DNA of 34,611 nt, taken from positions 1-34,611 of the forward strand of contig JAFAUY010000454.1 of assembly GCA_019243005.1 (NCBI GenBank), in the 5' to 3' direction. Within the stretch, counting starts at the first letter, position 1. Each line of letters begins with the position of its first letter. This document shows positions 1 to 7,028 of the stretch, piece by piece. The notes under the pieces are model-generated. The model worked only from the letters and a program-made list of their open reading frames with translations, had not been told where the DNA came from and ran no database searches. Source of the DNA: Verrucomicrobiota bacterium. GTDB lineage: Bacteria > Verrucomicrobiota > Verrucomicrobiia > Chthoniobacterales > JAFAMB01. Both the position numbers and the translations under genes were made by a program.

Positions 1-200
1 CGTCAAGGGGTTTACCCTGGAATTTGATCTGGCGCCCGTTCGGACCCGGCTCGGCACCCCTTCAGACTTGCTTGAATTTACGATCGCCCCGGGCACGCAT
101 TGTGCTCGGAGCGGTGCTGGTTGCTGCGGTTGCCCGTGATTCCCTCATGAATCGGAAGCGCGTCGGATAGCTCCGCGGTCGAGCGCTTCGACCGTCCGCC
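1..200. other. Unassigned left edge, possibly the end of a gene cut by the window
   Basis: No complete gene is visible. On the plus strand one reading frame is open from base 2 to a TGA at 137-139 and another from base 3 to a TAG at 168-170. Either could be the tail of a gene that starts left of the window, but neither gives a recognisable domain. The segment lies downstream of the minus-strand lrgB stop. I see no convincing hairpin followed by a T-run that would serve as its terminator. Confidence 0.2.
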
Positions 201-947
201 TCATTTCGGCCAGAAATGGACCAATACCGGCACAAGCAACGCCGTGGTTAACCCGTTGAGGGCAACCGCCAAGCCGGCAAACGCGCCGGCGGTCTCGTGG
301 ATGGAGATAGCGCGCGCCGCCCCGATCCCGCTGCCGGCCGTGCCGGCCGCCAGTCCAAGCGGCCGCCAGTCCCTGACTTTTATCAACCCTAAAAGGAATT
401 CCATGGAAACTGCCGCCAGGATGCCGCTGGCAATCGCCAGGACCGCACTTAACGAAGGAATACCGCCAAGGCTCTGCGACACCCCGATGGCGATCGGGGT
501 CGTGGCAGCCTTGGGCGCCATTGAAACGGCGACCGCCCGGCTGCCCCCGAAGAGTTCAACGAGCCCAATACCGGAGACGGCGGAAACGAGCGAACCGATC
601 ACGATGCCCGCCAGCACCGCCACCCGCATGCCTCTCAGTCGCTCCAGGTTGTGAATAATTGGGATCGCGAGCGCAACCGTCGCGGGCCCGAGCATGAAGT
701 GGATGAATTGCGCGCCATCGAAATAAGTCTCGTAAGACGTGCCGGTCAGGCGGAGAAATCCGCCGATGAACAGGATCGAGATCAACACCGGGTTGACGAT
801 CGGGTTCCCTCGGCAGCGCCGCTGCAACCAACGGCCCAGTTGATAGCTGCCCAGCGTCAGGCTGATCGCGAAGGCTGGCATGGCGATAACCTGTTCCCAA
901 ACGGCCCGGGAACTGTTTTCCGTCATGCTTTGCGCTAAATCCGTCAT
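201..947 (-). CDS. lrgB: LrgB/CidB family membrane protein
   Basis: Predicted 248-aa integral membrane protein of the LrgB/CidB family, the usual partner of LrgA/CidA. Family members are inner-membrane proteins linked to control of murein hydrolase activity, cell lysis and export of small metabolites such as pyruvate. The sequence shows a run of hydrophobic helices and the conserved Gly/Ala-rich segment with a PKAATTPIA motif, followed by a C-terminal GSGIGAARA stretch typical of the family. I chose the ATG at 947 because it overlaps the upstream lrgA stop in an ATGA, the usual sign of translational coupling. A longer frame running back to 1076 would overlap lrgA by over 130 bases. The length is close to the family norm of about 230 aa. 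Family assignment is firm; the substrate is unknown. Confidence 0.9.
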   Translation of the reverse strand: MTDLAQSMTENSSRAVWEQVIAMPAFAISLTLGSYQLGRWLQRRCRGNPIVNPVLISILFIGGFLRLTGTSYETYFDGAQFIHFMLGPATVALAIPIIHNLERLRGMRVAVLAGIVIGSLVSAVSGIGLVELFGGSRAVAVSMAPKAATTPIAIGVSQSLGGIPSLSAVLAIASGILAAVSMEFLLGLIKVRDWRPLGLAAGTAGSGIGAARAISIHETAGAFAGLAVALNGLTTALLVPVLVHFWPK

Positions 948-1381
948 TTCTCGGCCGATGCCTCTTGAGTGTTCAGCCGGTGCTGGGACCGCGATCGGAT
1001 AAAGTTCACCGTACAGGCCGTTGCCAGGAGTGACAGGCAGGTCGAACCGACCAGCGCCACGCAGATCGGCATCCACTGCTGGCGAATCAACTCGATGTTT
1101 GCGACCACGCCAACGCCGGCCGGCACAAAGAACAGCCCGAGACTCTGTAGCAGGACGCGAGCGGCCGTGGCCAGGTCTTCAGGAACTGCCGCCGGCTTTC
1201 GCACCAGAATCAGGGTCAGAATAAGCATGCCCGTAACCGGTCCCGGCATGGGGATCCGGAATACCCGGTGAAGCATTTCCCCGGCAAGCTGACAACCAAA
1301 GATCAAAAGGAGAGCCACCGGCATTGATCGCATGAGCTGGCCCGGTCCGCTTGTAGAAATTCCGGGTGCACCGGCGTACAC
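944..1381 (-). CDS. lrgA: LrgA/CidA family holin-like protein
   Basis: Small membrane protein (145 aa from a GTG at 1381, or 129 aa from an ATG at 1333) matching the LrgA/CidA family. The conserved block FRIPMPGPVTGMLIL is visible near residue 42, followed by the LGLFFVPAGVGVV segment, both hallmarks of this holin-like family. About four transmembrane helices are expected. The ATG at 1333 starts directly before the first hydrophobic helix and is a reasonable alternative start; neither site has a strong ribosome binding sequence. The gene ends inside the lrgB start codon (ATGA), so the two are one operon. Established family role: control of autolysis and membrane permeability together with LrgB. 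The inducing signal cannot be read from the sequence. Confidence 0.85.
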   Translation of the reverse strand: MYAGAPGISTSGPGQLMRSMPVALLLIFGCQLAGEMLHRVFRIPMPGPVTGMLILTLILVRKPAAVPEDLATAARVLLQSLGLFFVPAGVGVVANIELIRQQWMPICVALVGSTCLSLLATACTVNFIRSRSQHRLNTQEASAEK

Positions 1382-1477
1382 CCATGCTCAAGCGTGTGGA
1401 GCATGGCGAATCTGCAGACTTGAGCTCGGCCTCGCGGCTGGCTTTCCTGCTGGTGCAGAGCGCGCTAGCTTTGGGCC

Positions 1478-1762
1478 ATGAACCAAGACGAAGTCAGGCA
1501 GGAGGAGCGGCGGCCTTTGGAGCAGGCCGTCGAGCAACAGGAGCAAGCCTTGGACCAGGTCGGTGAGACGCTCCAAGCGCCGGGGCCGCGGGAGCAGGAA
1601 CTGCAACAGGCCGTTGAAGAGGTGAGCCGACGGGTCGAGGCGGTCCAACGGGAGTTGGGGCACCAGACTACCGGGACGGTGCCCAAGGCGGGGGTGGAGA
1701 CCGAGGAAGGGGAGGCGGCGCCGGAAACCGCGCCGCACGAACCGATCGGAGGCTTGGGCTGA
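1478..1762 (+). CDS. Small Gln/Glu-rich coiled-coil hypothetical protein
   Basis: Possible 94-aa protein, very rich in Glu and Gln over residues 1-60 with regularly spaced Leu and Val, as in a coiled coil. The tail (about 65-94) is Gly/Pro/Glu-rich and probably disordered. No domain is recognised. It stands alone, diverging from lrgA and convergent with the transporter gene to the right. There is no clear ribosome binding site before the ATG. The opposite strand is also open across this stretch (1388-1846) but encodes an Arg/Leu/Pro-rich sequence typical of a shadow frame, so I favour the plus strand. Existence as a real gene is uncertain. Confidence 0.35.
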   Translation: MNQDEVRQEERRPLEQAVEQQEQALDQVGETLQAPGPREQELQQAVEEVSRRVEAVQRELGHQTTGTVPKAGVETEEGEAAPETAPHEPIGGLG

Positions 1763-1857
1763 CAGGCGGCGCGCAACGGGGCGCGACTTCCCGCGCCGGA
1801 CCTTCAGCGCTTCCAGCCCCCTTGAAGGCATTGACGTTACCCTCATTTTTGAGGGCC

Positions 1858-1883
1858 GTCTTTGCTCCGGAGGGGCAGTTGAT
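1858..1883. repeat. Dispersed GC-palindromic repeat, copy A
   Basis: A 26-bp element with an imperfect palindromic core (GCTCC GGA GGGGC). It matches a second copy at 14086-14111 at 24 of 26 positions. Both copies are intergenic and preceded by GTCTTTG. The flanks are unrelated, so this is a dispersed repeat and not part of a larger duplication. Confidence 0.6.
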
Positions 1884-1915
1884 AGGAGTCAGGGCCTTCC
1901 GTCCCTGGATAGAAG

Positions 1916-1945
1916 GTCCCCCTGGGGCTTGCGCCCCATTGGGAC
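1916..1945. repeat. Strong stem-loop between convergent genes
   Basis: Nested inverted repeat with outer arms GTCCC (1916-1920) and GGGAC (1941-1945), and inner arms TGGGGC (1923-1928) and GCCCCA (1933-1938) around a TTGC loop. It lies between the small plus-strand ORF and the stop of the minus-strand transporter. It could fold in RNA from either strand and may act as a bidirectional transcription stop, but neither side has a T-run, so terminator function is a guess. Confidence 0.4.
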
Positions 1946-2039
1946 GCTGTAAAAGGCGGGCGGCATCCCCCCCTCGGCCCCAGCCGGCCCCGCGGAGCGC
2001 ACGGCTTCCGTCCTCGTTCCCGCAGGGGAGAACCTTCCT

Positions 2040-4013
2040 CTAACGATCCAGGCGCGCAGGAAAAGTCTCCCAGGACGTCTCGCGTACCGCGCGTCTCGCC
2101 CGTGTTCGACGTTCCAGGTACCACGGCACGCTAATGATCAGTACCCGGGGATGGCCGTTGAATAAAAGCAATGTTTTCAAGATGGCGGCGCGCTGGTTGT
2201 TCAGGAAACTGATGTACCAGCGATCAACCAGTTCCGGCACGACCACCGCGATGAGGCGGCCCGGGTTGTCACGTTCCAGTTGCCAGACGTGTTCCACGAT
2301 GAGGCCGACCACGCGCCGGTAAGGTGACTTCAATAACACAAGCTTCGGCGGTGGCAGTTTCGCCTCGCCAATCGACTGCCGTGCCACCTGCCTCCAATCC
2401 TTGGATAACTCCCCCTCATTGTCCTCCCGCTCGACGTGGAGCACCTCCACTTCGGGCGTCAAGGTGTAGGCAGCCTGCAGCGCCTTTTGCGCCACGCAAT
2501 CCCAGCTGTCGACGAATACCACTGCGATGGGTGGCTCCGATGGCTGTAAGCTGATGTGCGGAGCGCGCTCAATCTCCCGGGCAATCCTGGCCGAATGCTT
2601 TTTGATGGCCAGCATCACGGCGTAAAGGCAAGGCAGAACGATGACCACCAGCCACGCGCCTTCGATAAACTTCGCGACCACAATGACTAGCAGCGCGCCC
2701 CCGGTGGCACAGGCACCGAGCCCATTGACGAACGCGCTCACGTGCGACCGTTTCTCCCCTTTGAGCCCGTGGCGGACCATGCCGGCCTGAGACAGGGTAA
2801 AGGTCGCAAACGCACCGACGGCAAACAATGGGATCAGCCGGTCGGTCACCCCGTTGAAAATGATCAGCAGAGCGCTCGTCACCACGGCGAGCACGCAAAT
2901 GCCTTGGGTAAAGACCAGCCGGCGGCCCCTCAAACCAAAAGCATAAGGCAAAAAGCCGTCGTGGGCGAGCCTTTGGCACAGGCGCGGGAAATCGGCAAAG
3001 GAGGTGTTGGCCGAAAGGCTCAAGACCGCCAGGATCGATGCAATGGTCACGTAATAGAGAAAGCCCCGTCCCCAGATGGCCGCAGTCACGAGCGAGAGCA
3101 GGCTCTGGTAACCCGGTTTTCCCGGATCCGTGGCCACGACGTGGTAGAAGGGCAGCACAAACGCCACACCTAAAAGCAAGAAGGCCAGGATGGCTACAAT
3201 CAAGGTCAGGCAACGCCGGGCGGTATCGATGACAGGTTCCTTGAAGGCCTGAATGCCGTTGCTGACGGCTTCAACCCCGGTCATGGCGGTGCAGCCCGCA
3301 GCAAACGCACGCAGGAGCAACCACCAGTTGGCCTGCTCTTGAGGCTCAGGCGCTGGCGGAGGCGGGCTCACCGCCTGCGGATGGCCGCCGGCCAGAACGA
3401 TTTTGACAACTCCGGTCACCACCACCGCCCCCAGACACAGAACGAAAAGCGCCGTGGGCGGCAGGAAGACCCGGGCCGACTCACGAACCCCGCGCAGGTT
3501 GATGTAGGTCAGCAGCGCCAGCACTAAAAGGCAGATCCAAAGCGCGTAAGGTTGCAAAACCGGCAACGCGGAAATCAGGGCGTTAACGCCCGACGAGATG
3601 CCCACGGCCGTGTTCAAGGCGTAGTCGATCATCAAAGCGACGGCGGCCAGCAACCCCGCGTGTTCGCCCAGGTTCTCTTTGGCCACGGTGTACGAGCCGG
3701 CCCCGGTGGGGTAAGCGGCGATCGTCTGCCGGTAGCTGAAATACACGATGGCCAGCAGGACCACGATGAGGCCCAGAATGGGCAGGCTGAAGCCGAGACC
3801 GGCGAGCCCGAGTGGAATCAGCACCGTCAGGGCGGCTTCCGGGCCATAAGCAGCCGAACCCAGCCCATCAAGGCCGAAAACGGCCACGCCGGCAAAGGCA
3901 CTGACTCGTTCCTGCTGGTCTTCCGACGAAGCTAAACGACGGCCCAGCAGACGGTCGAGGATGGTCACGGGTCGGAGAAAGGCAGGGCCAGGCATCGAGC
4001 ATTCACGGGACAT
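2040..4013 (-). CDS. APC superfamily transporter, KimA-like, with cytosolic C-terminal domain
   Basis: Polytopic transporter of the APC superfamily, about 657 aa from the chosen ATG at 4013. Other possible starts are an ATG at 3995 and a TTG at 4112. The N-terminal two thirds carries about twelve hydrophobic helices and the signature GLGSAAYGPEAAL in the first helix region, which resembles the KimA (YdaO) high-affinity potassium importers. The last 150 residues or so are soluble, with alternating strands and helices resembling a universal-stress-like domain (IAVVFVDSWD and RLIAVVVPELV segments), as in KimA. KimA is a proton-coupled potassium importer inhibited by c-di-AMP in Firmicutes. Potassium specificity here is inferred, though a Kir-type channel gene lies about 2 kb away. 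The alternative is a general amino-acid permease. The 156-base leader after sthA is palindrome-rich. Confidence 0.8.
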   Translation of the reverse strand: MSRECSMPGPAFLRPVTILDRLLGRRLASSEDQQERVSAFAGVAVFGLDGLGSAAYGPEAALTVLIPLGLAGLGFSLPILGLIVVLLAIVYFSYRQTIAAYPTGAGSYTVAKENLGEHAGLLAAVALMIDYALNTAVGISSGVNALISALPVLQPYALWICLLVLALLTYINLRGVRESARVFLPPTALFVLCLGAVVVTGVVKIVLAGGHPQAVSPPPPAPEPQEQANWWLLLRAFAAGCTAMTGVEAVSNGIQAFKEPVIDTARRCLTLIVAILAFLLLGVAFVLPFYHVVATDPGKPGYQSLLSLVTAAIWGRGFLYYVTIASILAVLSLSANTSFADFPRLCQRLAHDGFLPYAFGLRGRRLVFTQGICVLAVVTSALLIIFNGVTDRLIPLFAVGAFATFTLSQAGMVRHGLKGEKRSHVSAFVNGLGACATGGALLVIVVAKFIEGAWLVVIVLPCLYAVMLAIKKHSARIAREIERAPHISLQPSEPPIAVVFVDSWDCVAQKALQAAYTLTPEVEVLHVEREDNEGELSKDWRQVARQSIGEAKLPPPKLVLLKSPYRRVVGLIVEHVWQLERDNPGRLIAVVVPELVDRWYISFLNNQRAAILKTLLLFNGHPRVLIISVPWYLERRTRARRAVRETSWETFPARLDR

Positions 4014-4169
4014 GAACGTTGCCAAACGGTAGAGCTTGCCTCCTTCGGAAGCCAAGGCAGCGGCATTCGATGGCGAGACCTCGCTTGGTGGACTACGTTC
4101 ATCACCGTACAATCGCCTGAGACTAAGGGCCGGATTGCCTTCGCATGAACCCGTACACCCAAAACAGGT
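4014..4169 (-). promoter_or_regulatory. Palindrome-rich leader of the KimA-like gene
   Basis: The stretch between the sthA stop and the transporter start holds several inverted repeats. GTTCAT (4097-4102) can pair with ATGAAC (4145-4150), enclosing CAATC (4110-4114) and GATTG (4133-4137). Separately, GCGAG and CTCGC form a compact hairpin near 4074-4086. Nearer the start codon, CCTT and AAGG arms lie around a CTTCCG loop. This could be a structured 5' leader or a terminator of sthA. I could not match it to the c-di-AMP riboswitch consensus that precedes many kimA genes. Confidence 0.35.
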
Positions 4170-5693
4170 TTACCCCTCGACACTACGCCTGTTGCTTCGG
4201 GGATCGCCTTTGTCCCTGGAACCCGTTCTCCCCCGGCCCGCATCCCTTCGGGACGCCTGAACGGAAGGTGGGATATTTTGGAGCGCATTCAGCGTCGCGG
4301 CTTTGTACAACGTTCCGAGCGTCGGCACGTTCAAGCAGATGTCGACAAAGAGATTCGCAGAGGCCTCGCACATCATGGCCAATAGACCGATGTGCACGAC
4401 TTCCGTCGCCAGTTCGCCCATGATATGCACGCCGATCAGCTTCAAATCCCCCTGGCGAAAGAGCAGCTTCAGAAAGCCGTCCTGGTCGCCGATGATCCGG
4501 CCCCGCGCATTATCCTGGTAGCTCGCCCGTCCCACGAGGTAAGCGACGCCCTTTTCTTTGAGCGACTCTTCCGTCTCACCAACCATGCTGACTTCCGGAA
4601 TGGTGTAGATCCCATTGGGCAGCAACGGGGAAATCGCGCTTGCGCCCAGACCGAGGGCATGGCGCACCGCCCGTCGAGCCTGCTCCGCGCTGGTCGAGGC
4701 GAGGGCAGGGAAACCCACGACATCCCCCGCGGCATAGATATTTTCGATGTTGGTCTGATAATGCTCGTTCACGGGAATAATTCCTCGTTCGCCGCGCTGC
4801 ACGCCTGCCTTCTCGAGCCCAAGGTTGGCCGTATTGCTTTGTCTGCCCGCCGCGACCAGCACCGCATCGGCGGTCAGGACCGCACCGGAGGAGAGTTCGA
4901 GACGCACGACACCGGATTCCAAACGGGTGCATTTCTGTACGTTTTCTTTCCAGTGAAAGACGATCCCGCTGCGCTGAAGCGCACCGGCCAGTGCCCGGGA
5001 AATTTCTGCATCCAAAAAAGGAAGCAGGACCTCGCGCCCGTCAACGACATGCACCTCGGCGCCGAGGGCGCGGAAGGTGCACCCGTATTCAGCGCCGATC
5101 ACACCGGCCCCGACCACCGCCAGCCTTTTGGGAATGCGGACCAGTTTCAAAATCGTATCGGAATCATAAATTGCGCCGTCACCAAAACGAAAAACGTCCG
5201 GATGAACCGGCGCGGAACCGGTGGCGATGAGGATTTTTTCCGCGCGCAATCGGATCTGCCCGTCAGGCGCGGCCGGGTTTTTCTCCCGAACCTCCGAACA
5301 GAAGTTGATCTGGACCGTGTGTGCATCAAGAAAGGTGCACGTACCGTGGTAAATCGTCGCGTGGAACCCTTCCAACCTCTGCGTAAGGCTCGTATGAAAA
5401 GCATCCTTCACATGCTCCTGGTGGCCGAGGAAATCGGGCACGGTCACTTCCCGCCGTAGTGAAAGATCGACTCCATAGAGGTTGCGTGACTTGAGGCCGG
5501 ACAAGGCCAGGGCCGTTTCGCGCAGCGTTTTACTCGGTACCGTTCCGGTATTGACCCCCGCCCCGCCGATTTCAAGATGATCGTCCACCAGCGCCACGGT
5601 TTTGCCGAGACTCGACGCCGCCGTCGCTCCGCTGATGCCGGCGGGCCCACCCCCGATCACCACCAATTCGTAAGTTTTCAACTCATCCGTCAT
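4170..5693 (-). CDS. sthA: Soluble (Si-specific) NAD(P)+ transhydrogenase
   Basis: FAD-dependent pyridine nucleotide transhydrogenase, 507 aa, which moves hydride between NADPH and NAD+ in the cytosol. The N-terminal FAD-binding motif VVIGGGPAGISGA starts at about residue 10 and the NAD(P)-binding motif VVGAGVIGAEYG at about 200. A second flavin motif, IYAAGDVVGFP, and a C-terminal dimerisation domain follow. The region that holds the redox-active CxxxxC pair in lipoamide dehydrogenase and glutathione reductase reads GGAGVNTGTVPSK here, with no cysteine. That separates SthA from those enzymes and fits this call. E. coli SthA is about 465 aa; the extra length is an Arg/Gly-rich C-terminal tail of about 35 residues of unknown function, possibly a frameshifted end. 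The start is the ATG at 5693, with GTGAGG upstream. Confidence 0.9.
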   Translation of the reverse strand: MTDELKTYELVVIGGGPAGISGATAASSLGKTVALVDDHLEIGGAGVNTGTVPSKTLRETALALSGLKSRNLYGVDLSLRREVTVPDFLGHQEHVKDAFHTSLTQRLEGFHATIYHGTCTFLDAHTVQINFCSEVREKNPAAPDGQIRLRAEKILIATGSAPVHPDVFRFGDGAIYDSDTILKLVRIPKRLAVVGAGVIGAEYGCTFRALGAEVHVVDGREVLLPFLDAEISRALAGALQRSGIVFHWKENVQKCTRLESGVVRLELSSGAVLTADAVLVAAGRQSNTANLGLEKAGVQRGERGIIPVNEHYQTNIENIYAAGDVVGFPALASTSAEQARRAVRHALGLGASAISPLLPNGIYTIPEVSMVGETEESLKEKGVAYLVGRASYQDNARGRIIGDQDGFLKLLFRQGDLKLIGVHIMGELATEVVHIGLLAMMCEASANLFVDICLNVPTLGTLYKAATLNALQNIPPSVQASRRDAGRGRTGSRDKGDPRSNRRSVEG

Positions 5694-5794
5694 AACCTCA
5701 CCCTGGAATACTGGCAGTAGTTATTGATCGCTCAGACATCCCAAAACAAATTACGTATCACGGACGCCGTGAGAACCCGAGGAACCGGCCAAAG

Positions 5795-5970
5795 CTTAAG
5801 CCGTTCGCGGTGTCCGTCGAGGTTGAAGCGAATCTCGGCCCCGTCGACGTACTGGTGAACAACGCTGGATACGGCCTCGAGGCACCCATCAAAGAGTCCT
5901 CGCTGCGCTCAAGGCGAAAATCGAAGCCTTTCGCGAGCTTTCAACGTCCACGGACTTCGACCCGGCCTGA
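5795..5970 (+). pseudogene. Remnant of a short-chain dehydrogenase/reductase gene
   Basis: A short plus-strand piece encodes GPVDVLVNNAGYGLEAPIKE, the classical SDR NNAG motif and its surroundings. About 15 codons later the frame shifts by one. The new frame reads LKAKIEAFRELSTSTDFDP and then stops at 5968-5970. This resembles the very C-terminus of classical SDR proteins. The Rossmann N-terminus (TGxxxGxG), the YxxxK catalytic motif and about 150 central residues are missing. I infer a gene reduced by an internal deletion plus truncation at the 5' side. It is not expected to be functional. The piece lies between the divergent sthA upstream region and the end of the channel gene. Confidence 0.65.
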
Positions 5971-5990
5971 ACAAAGCAGACAGACCGCGC

Positions 5991-6941
5991 CTACACACCC
6001 ACTTTGCTGCCATCCGAGGCCGGGTTTCGGTCTATCATTTGTGCCTCCTGACCTTTTGCCGGCTTCTGAATTGGAGCGATATCTTCGATTTCGTCGATCC
6101 TGGCATAGTCGACCGTCCATTCGCCTTCCTCATTTTGATCATAGATCTCGACGAAGCGCCGGTTCCATTCTATCTGATCGTAATTGTAGTCTCCGAAGCT
6201 TTGGACGGGAGCGACAATCACCGTGTCGACGCCGACAATGGACGCCATGATGCGGATGTCCTGTTGCTGAAAATCTTTCGAAGTCATCCCGAACAGCGGG
6301 CTCTCCTCATCGATCCGGTGCCGTACCGTTAAAACCGCCGGGAACGCGACCAAATGGTCAAATTCCAGTTTCAGCAAACGAAAGCGTCGCACTTCGTCTC
6401 CTTCTGCAGTGATCACGTTTCGCATCAGGAGCATGCGGAACTCGGGCTCGACCATGGCTTGGTGCCGGAGGTTGGCCACGCGAATCATCAAATGGGGCAC
6501 CCCGTCATACGGCGCAATGACCGCGACTTTACTGAACTGAATTCGCGCCGTGGGACGAGAAAAGCGCACAAAAATCAAACCGGTGATCACCGCCAGCCCA
6601 AACATGCCCACGATGATCTCGAGCGTGGCGATCAGGTGCCCATAGAAAGACTCCGGATACATGTGGCCGTAGCCGACGGTTGCCAGCGTCTCCACGCTGA
6701 AGAAAAAGGCATCGGAAAACGAGCCAGGCGCCATCTCCGCGACGGCATGTGGGCCCAGCATGTACAACGCAGCAAATACGACGTTGATAAGGAGGTAGAT
6801 GCCGAAAACAAAACCGGCGAACCCAGGCCAGCTCAGGGTCAGGATCGTGTGGTACGTATCCCGCCAATCGAACCTCTTGGCATTAAGCTTAACAAATTCG
6901 AATTGACCGGCCCGGACCCGGACGTGGCGTGACCTTTTCAT
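5991..6941 (-). CDS. Inward-rectifier (KirBac-type) potassium channel
   Basis: Predicted 316-aa inner-membrane channel subunit. An amphipathic slide-helix segment (about residues 23-36) precedes TM1 (about 38-61). The pore helix and selectivity filter TVGYG follow at residues 88-92, then TM2 (about 103-125). The rest is a cytoplasmic immunoglobulin-like Kir domain with the conserved ARIQFSKVAVIAPYDG start at about 132. This layout matches bacterial inward rectifiers such as KirBac1.1 and KirBac3.1, which form tetramers passing K+ and respond to phospholipid, pH or ligands. Length and order are normal. The last 40 residues are acidic and then polar, without a known domain. Transcription is towards lower coordinates, on the same strand as the KimA-like and sthA genes. 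An inverted repeat sits immediately before the start codon. Confidence 0.92.
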   Translation of the reverse strand: MKRSRHVRVRAGQFEFVKLNAKRFDWRDTYHTILTLSWPGFAGFVFGIYLLINVVFAALYMLGPHAVAEMAPGSFSDAFFFSVETLATVGYGHMYPESFYGHLIATLEIIVGMFGLAVITGLIFVRFSRPTARIQFSKVAVIAPYDGVPHLMIRVANLRHQAMVEPEFRMLLMRNVITAEGDEVRRFRLLKLEFDHLVAFPAVLTVRHRIDEESPLFGMTSKDFQQQDIRIMASIVGVDTVIVAPVQSFGDYNYDQIEWNRRFVEIYDQNEEGEWTVDYARIDEIEDIAPIQKPAKGQEAQMIDRNPASDGSKVGV

Positions 6942-6943
6942 AG

Positions 6944-6959
6944 CTGATCAGAAGATCAG
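6944..6959 (-). promoter_or_regulatory. Inverted repeat at the channel gene start
   Basis: CTGATC and GATCAG arms with an AGAA spacer lie 3-18 bases upstream of the channel ATG, where a ribosome binding site would be. It may be a repressor operator or an RNA hairpin that masks translation initiation. No Shine-Dalgarno sequence is otherwise visible for this gene. Confidence 0.35.
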
Positions 6960-7028
6960 AGAAGCATGCGGTAATGCTCCCTGTTCGGCAAGGACGCACA
7001 AAAGTTGATGCGCGTGCGGCACGTCGAA

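Noticed and set aside
1388-1846. 152-codon minus-strand frame opposite the small coiled-coil ORF
   Set aside because: Arg/Leu/Pro-rich sequence typical of the antisense of a Glu/Gln-rich gene; no domain.
4014-4169. Canonical c-di-AMP (ydaO) riboswitch
   Set aside because: Hairpins are present but the conserved ydaO sequence blocks are not seen; kept only as an unassigned structured leader.
4392-5459. 355-codon plus-strand frame inside sthA
   Set aside because: Antisense shadow of a well-supported SthA gene in high-GC DNA; no domain of its own.
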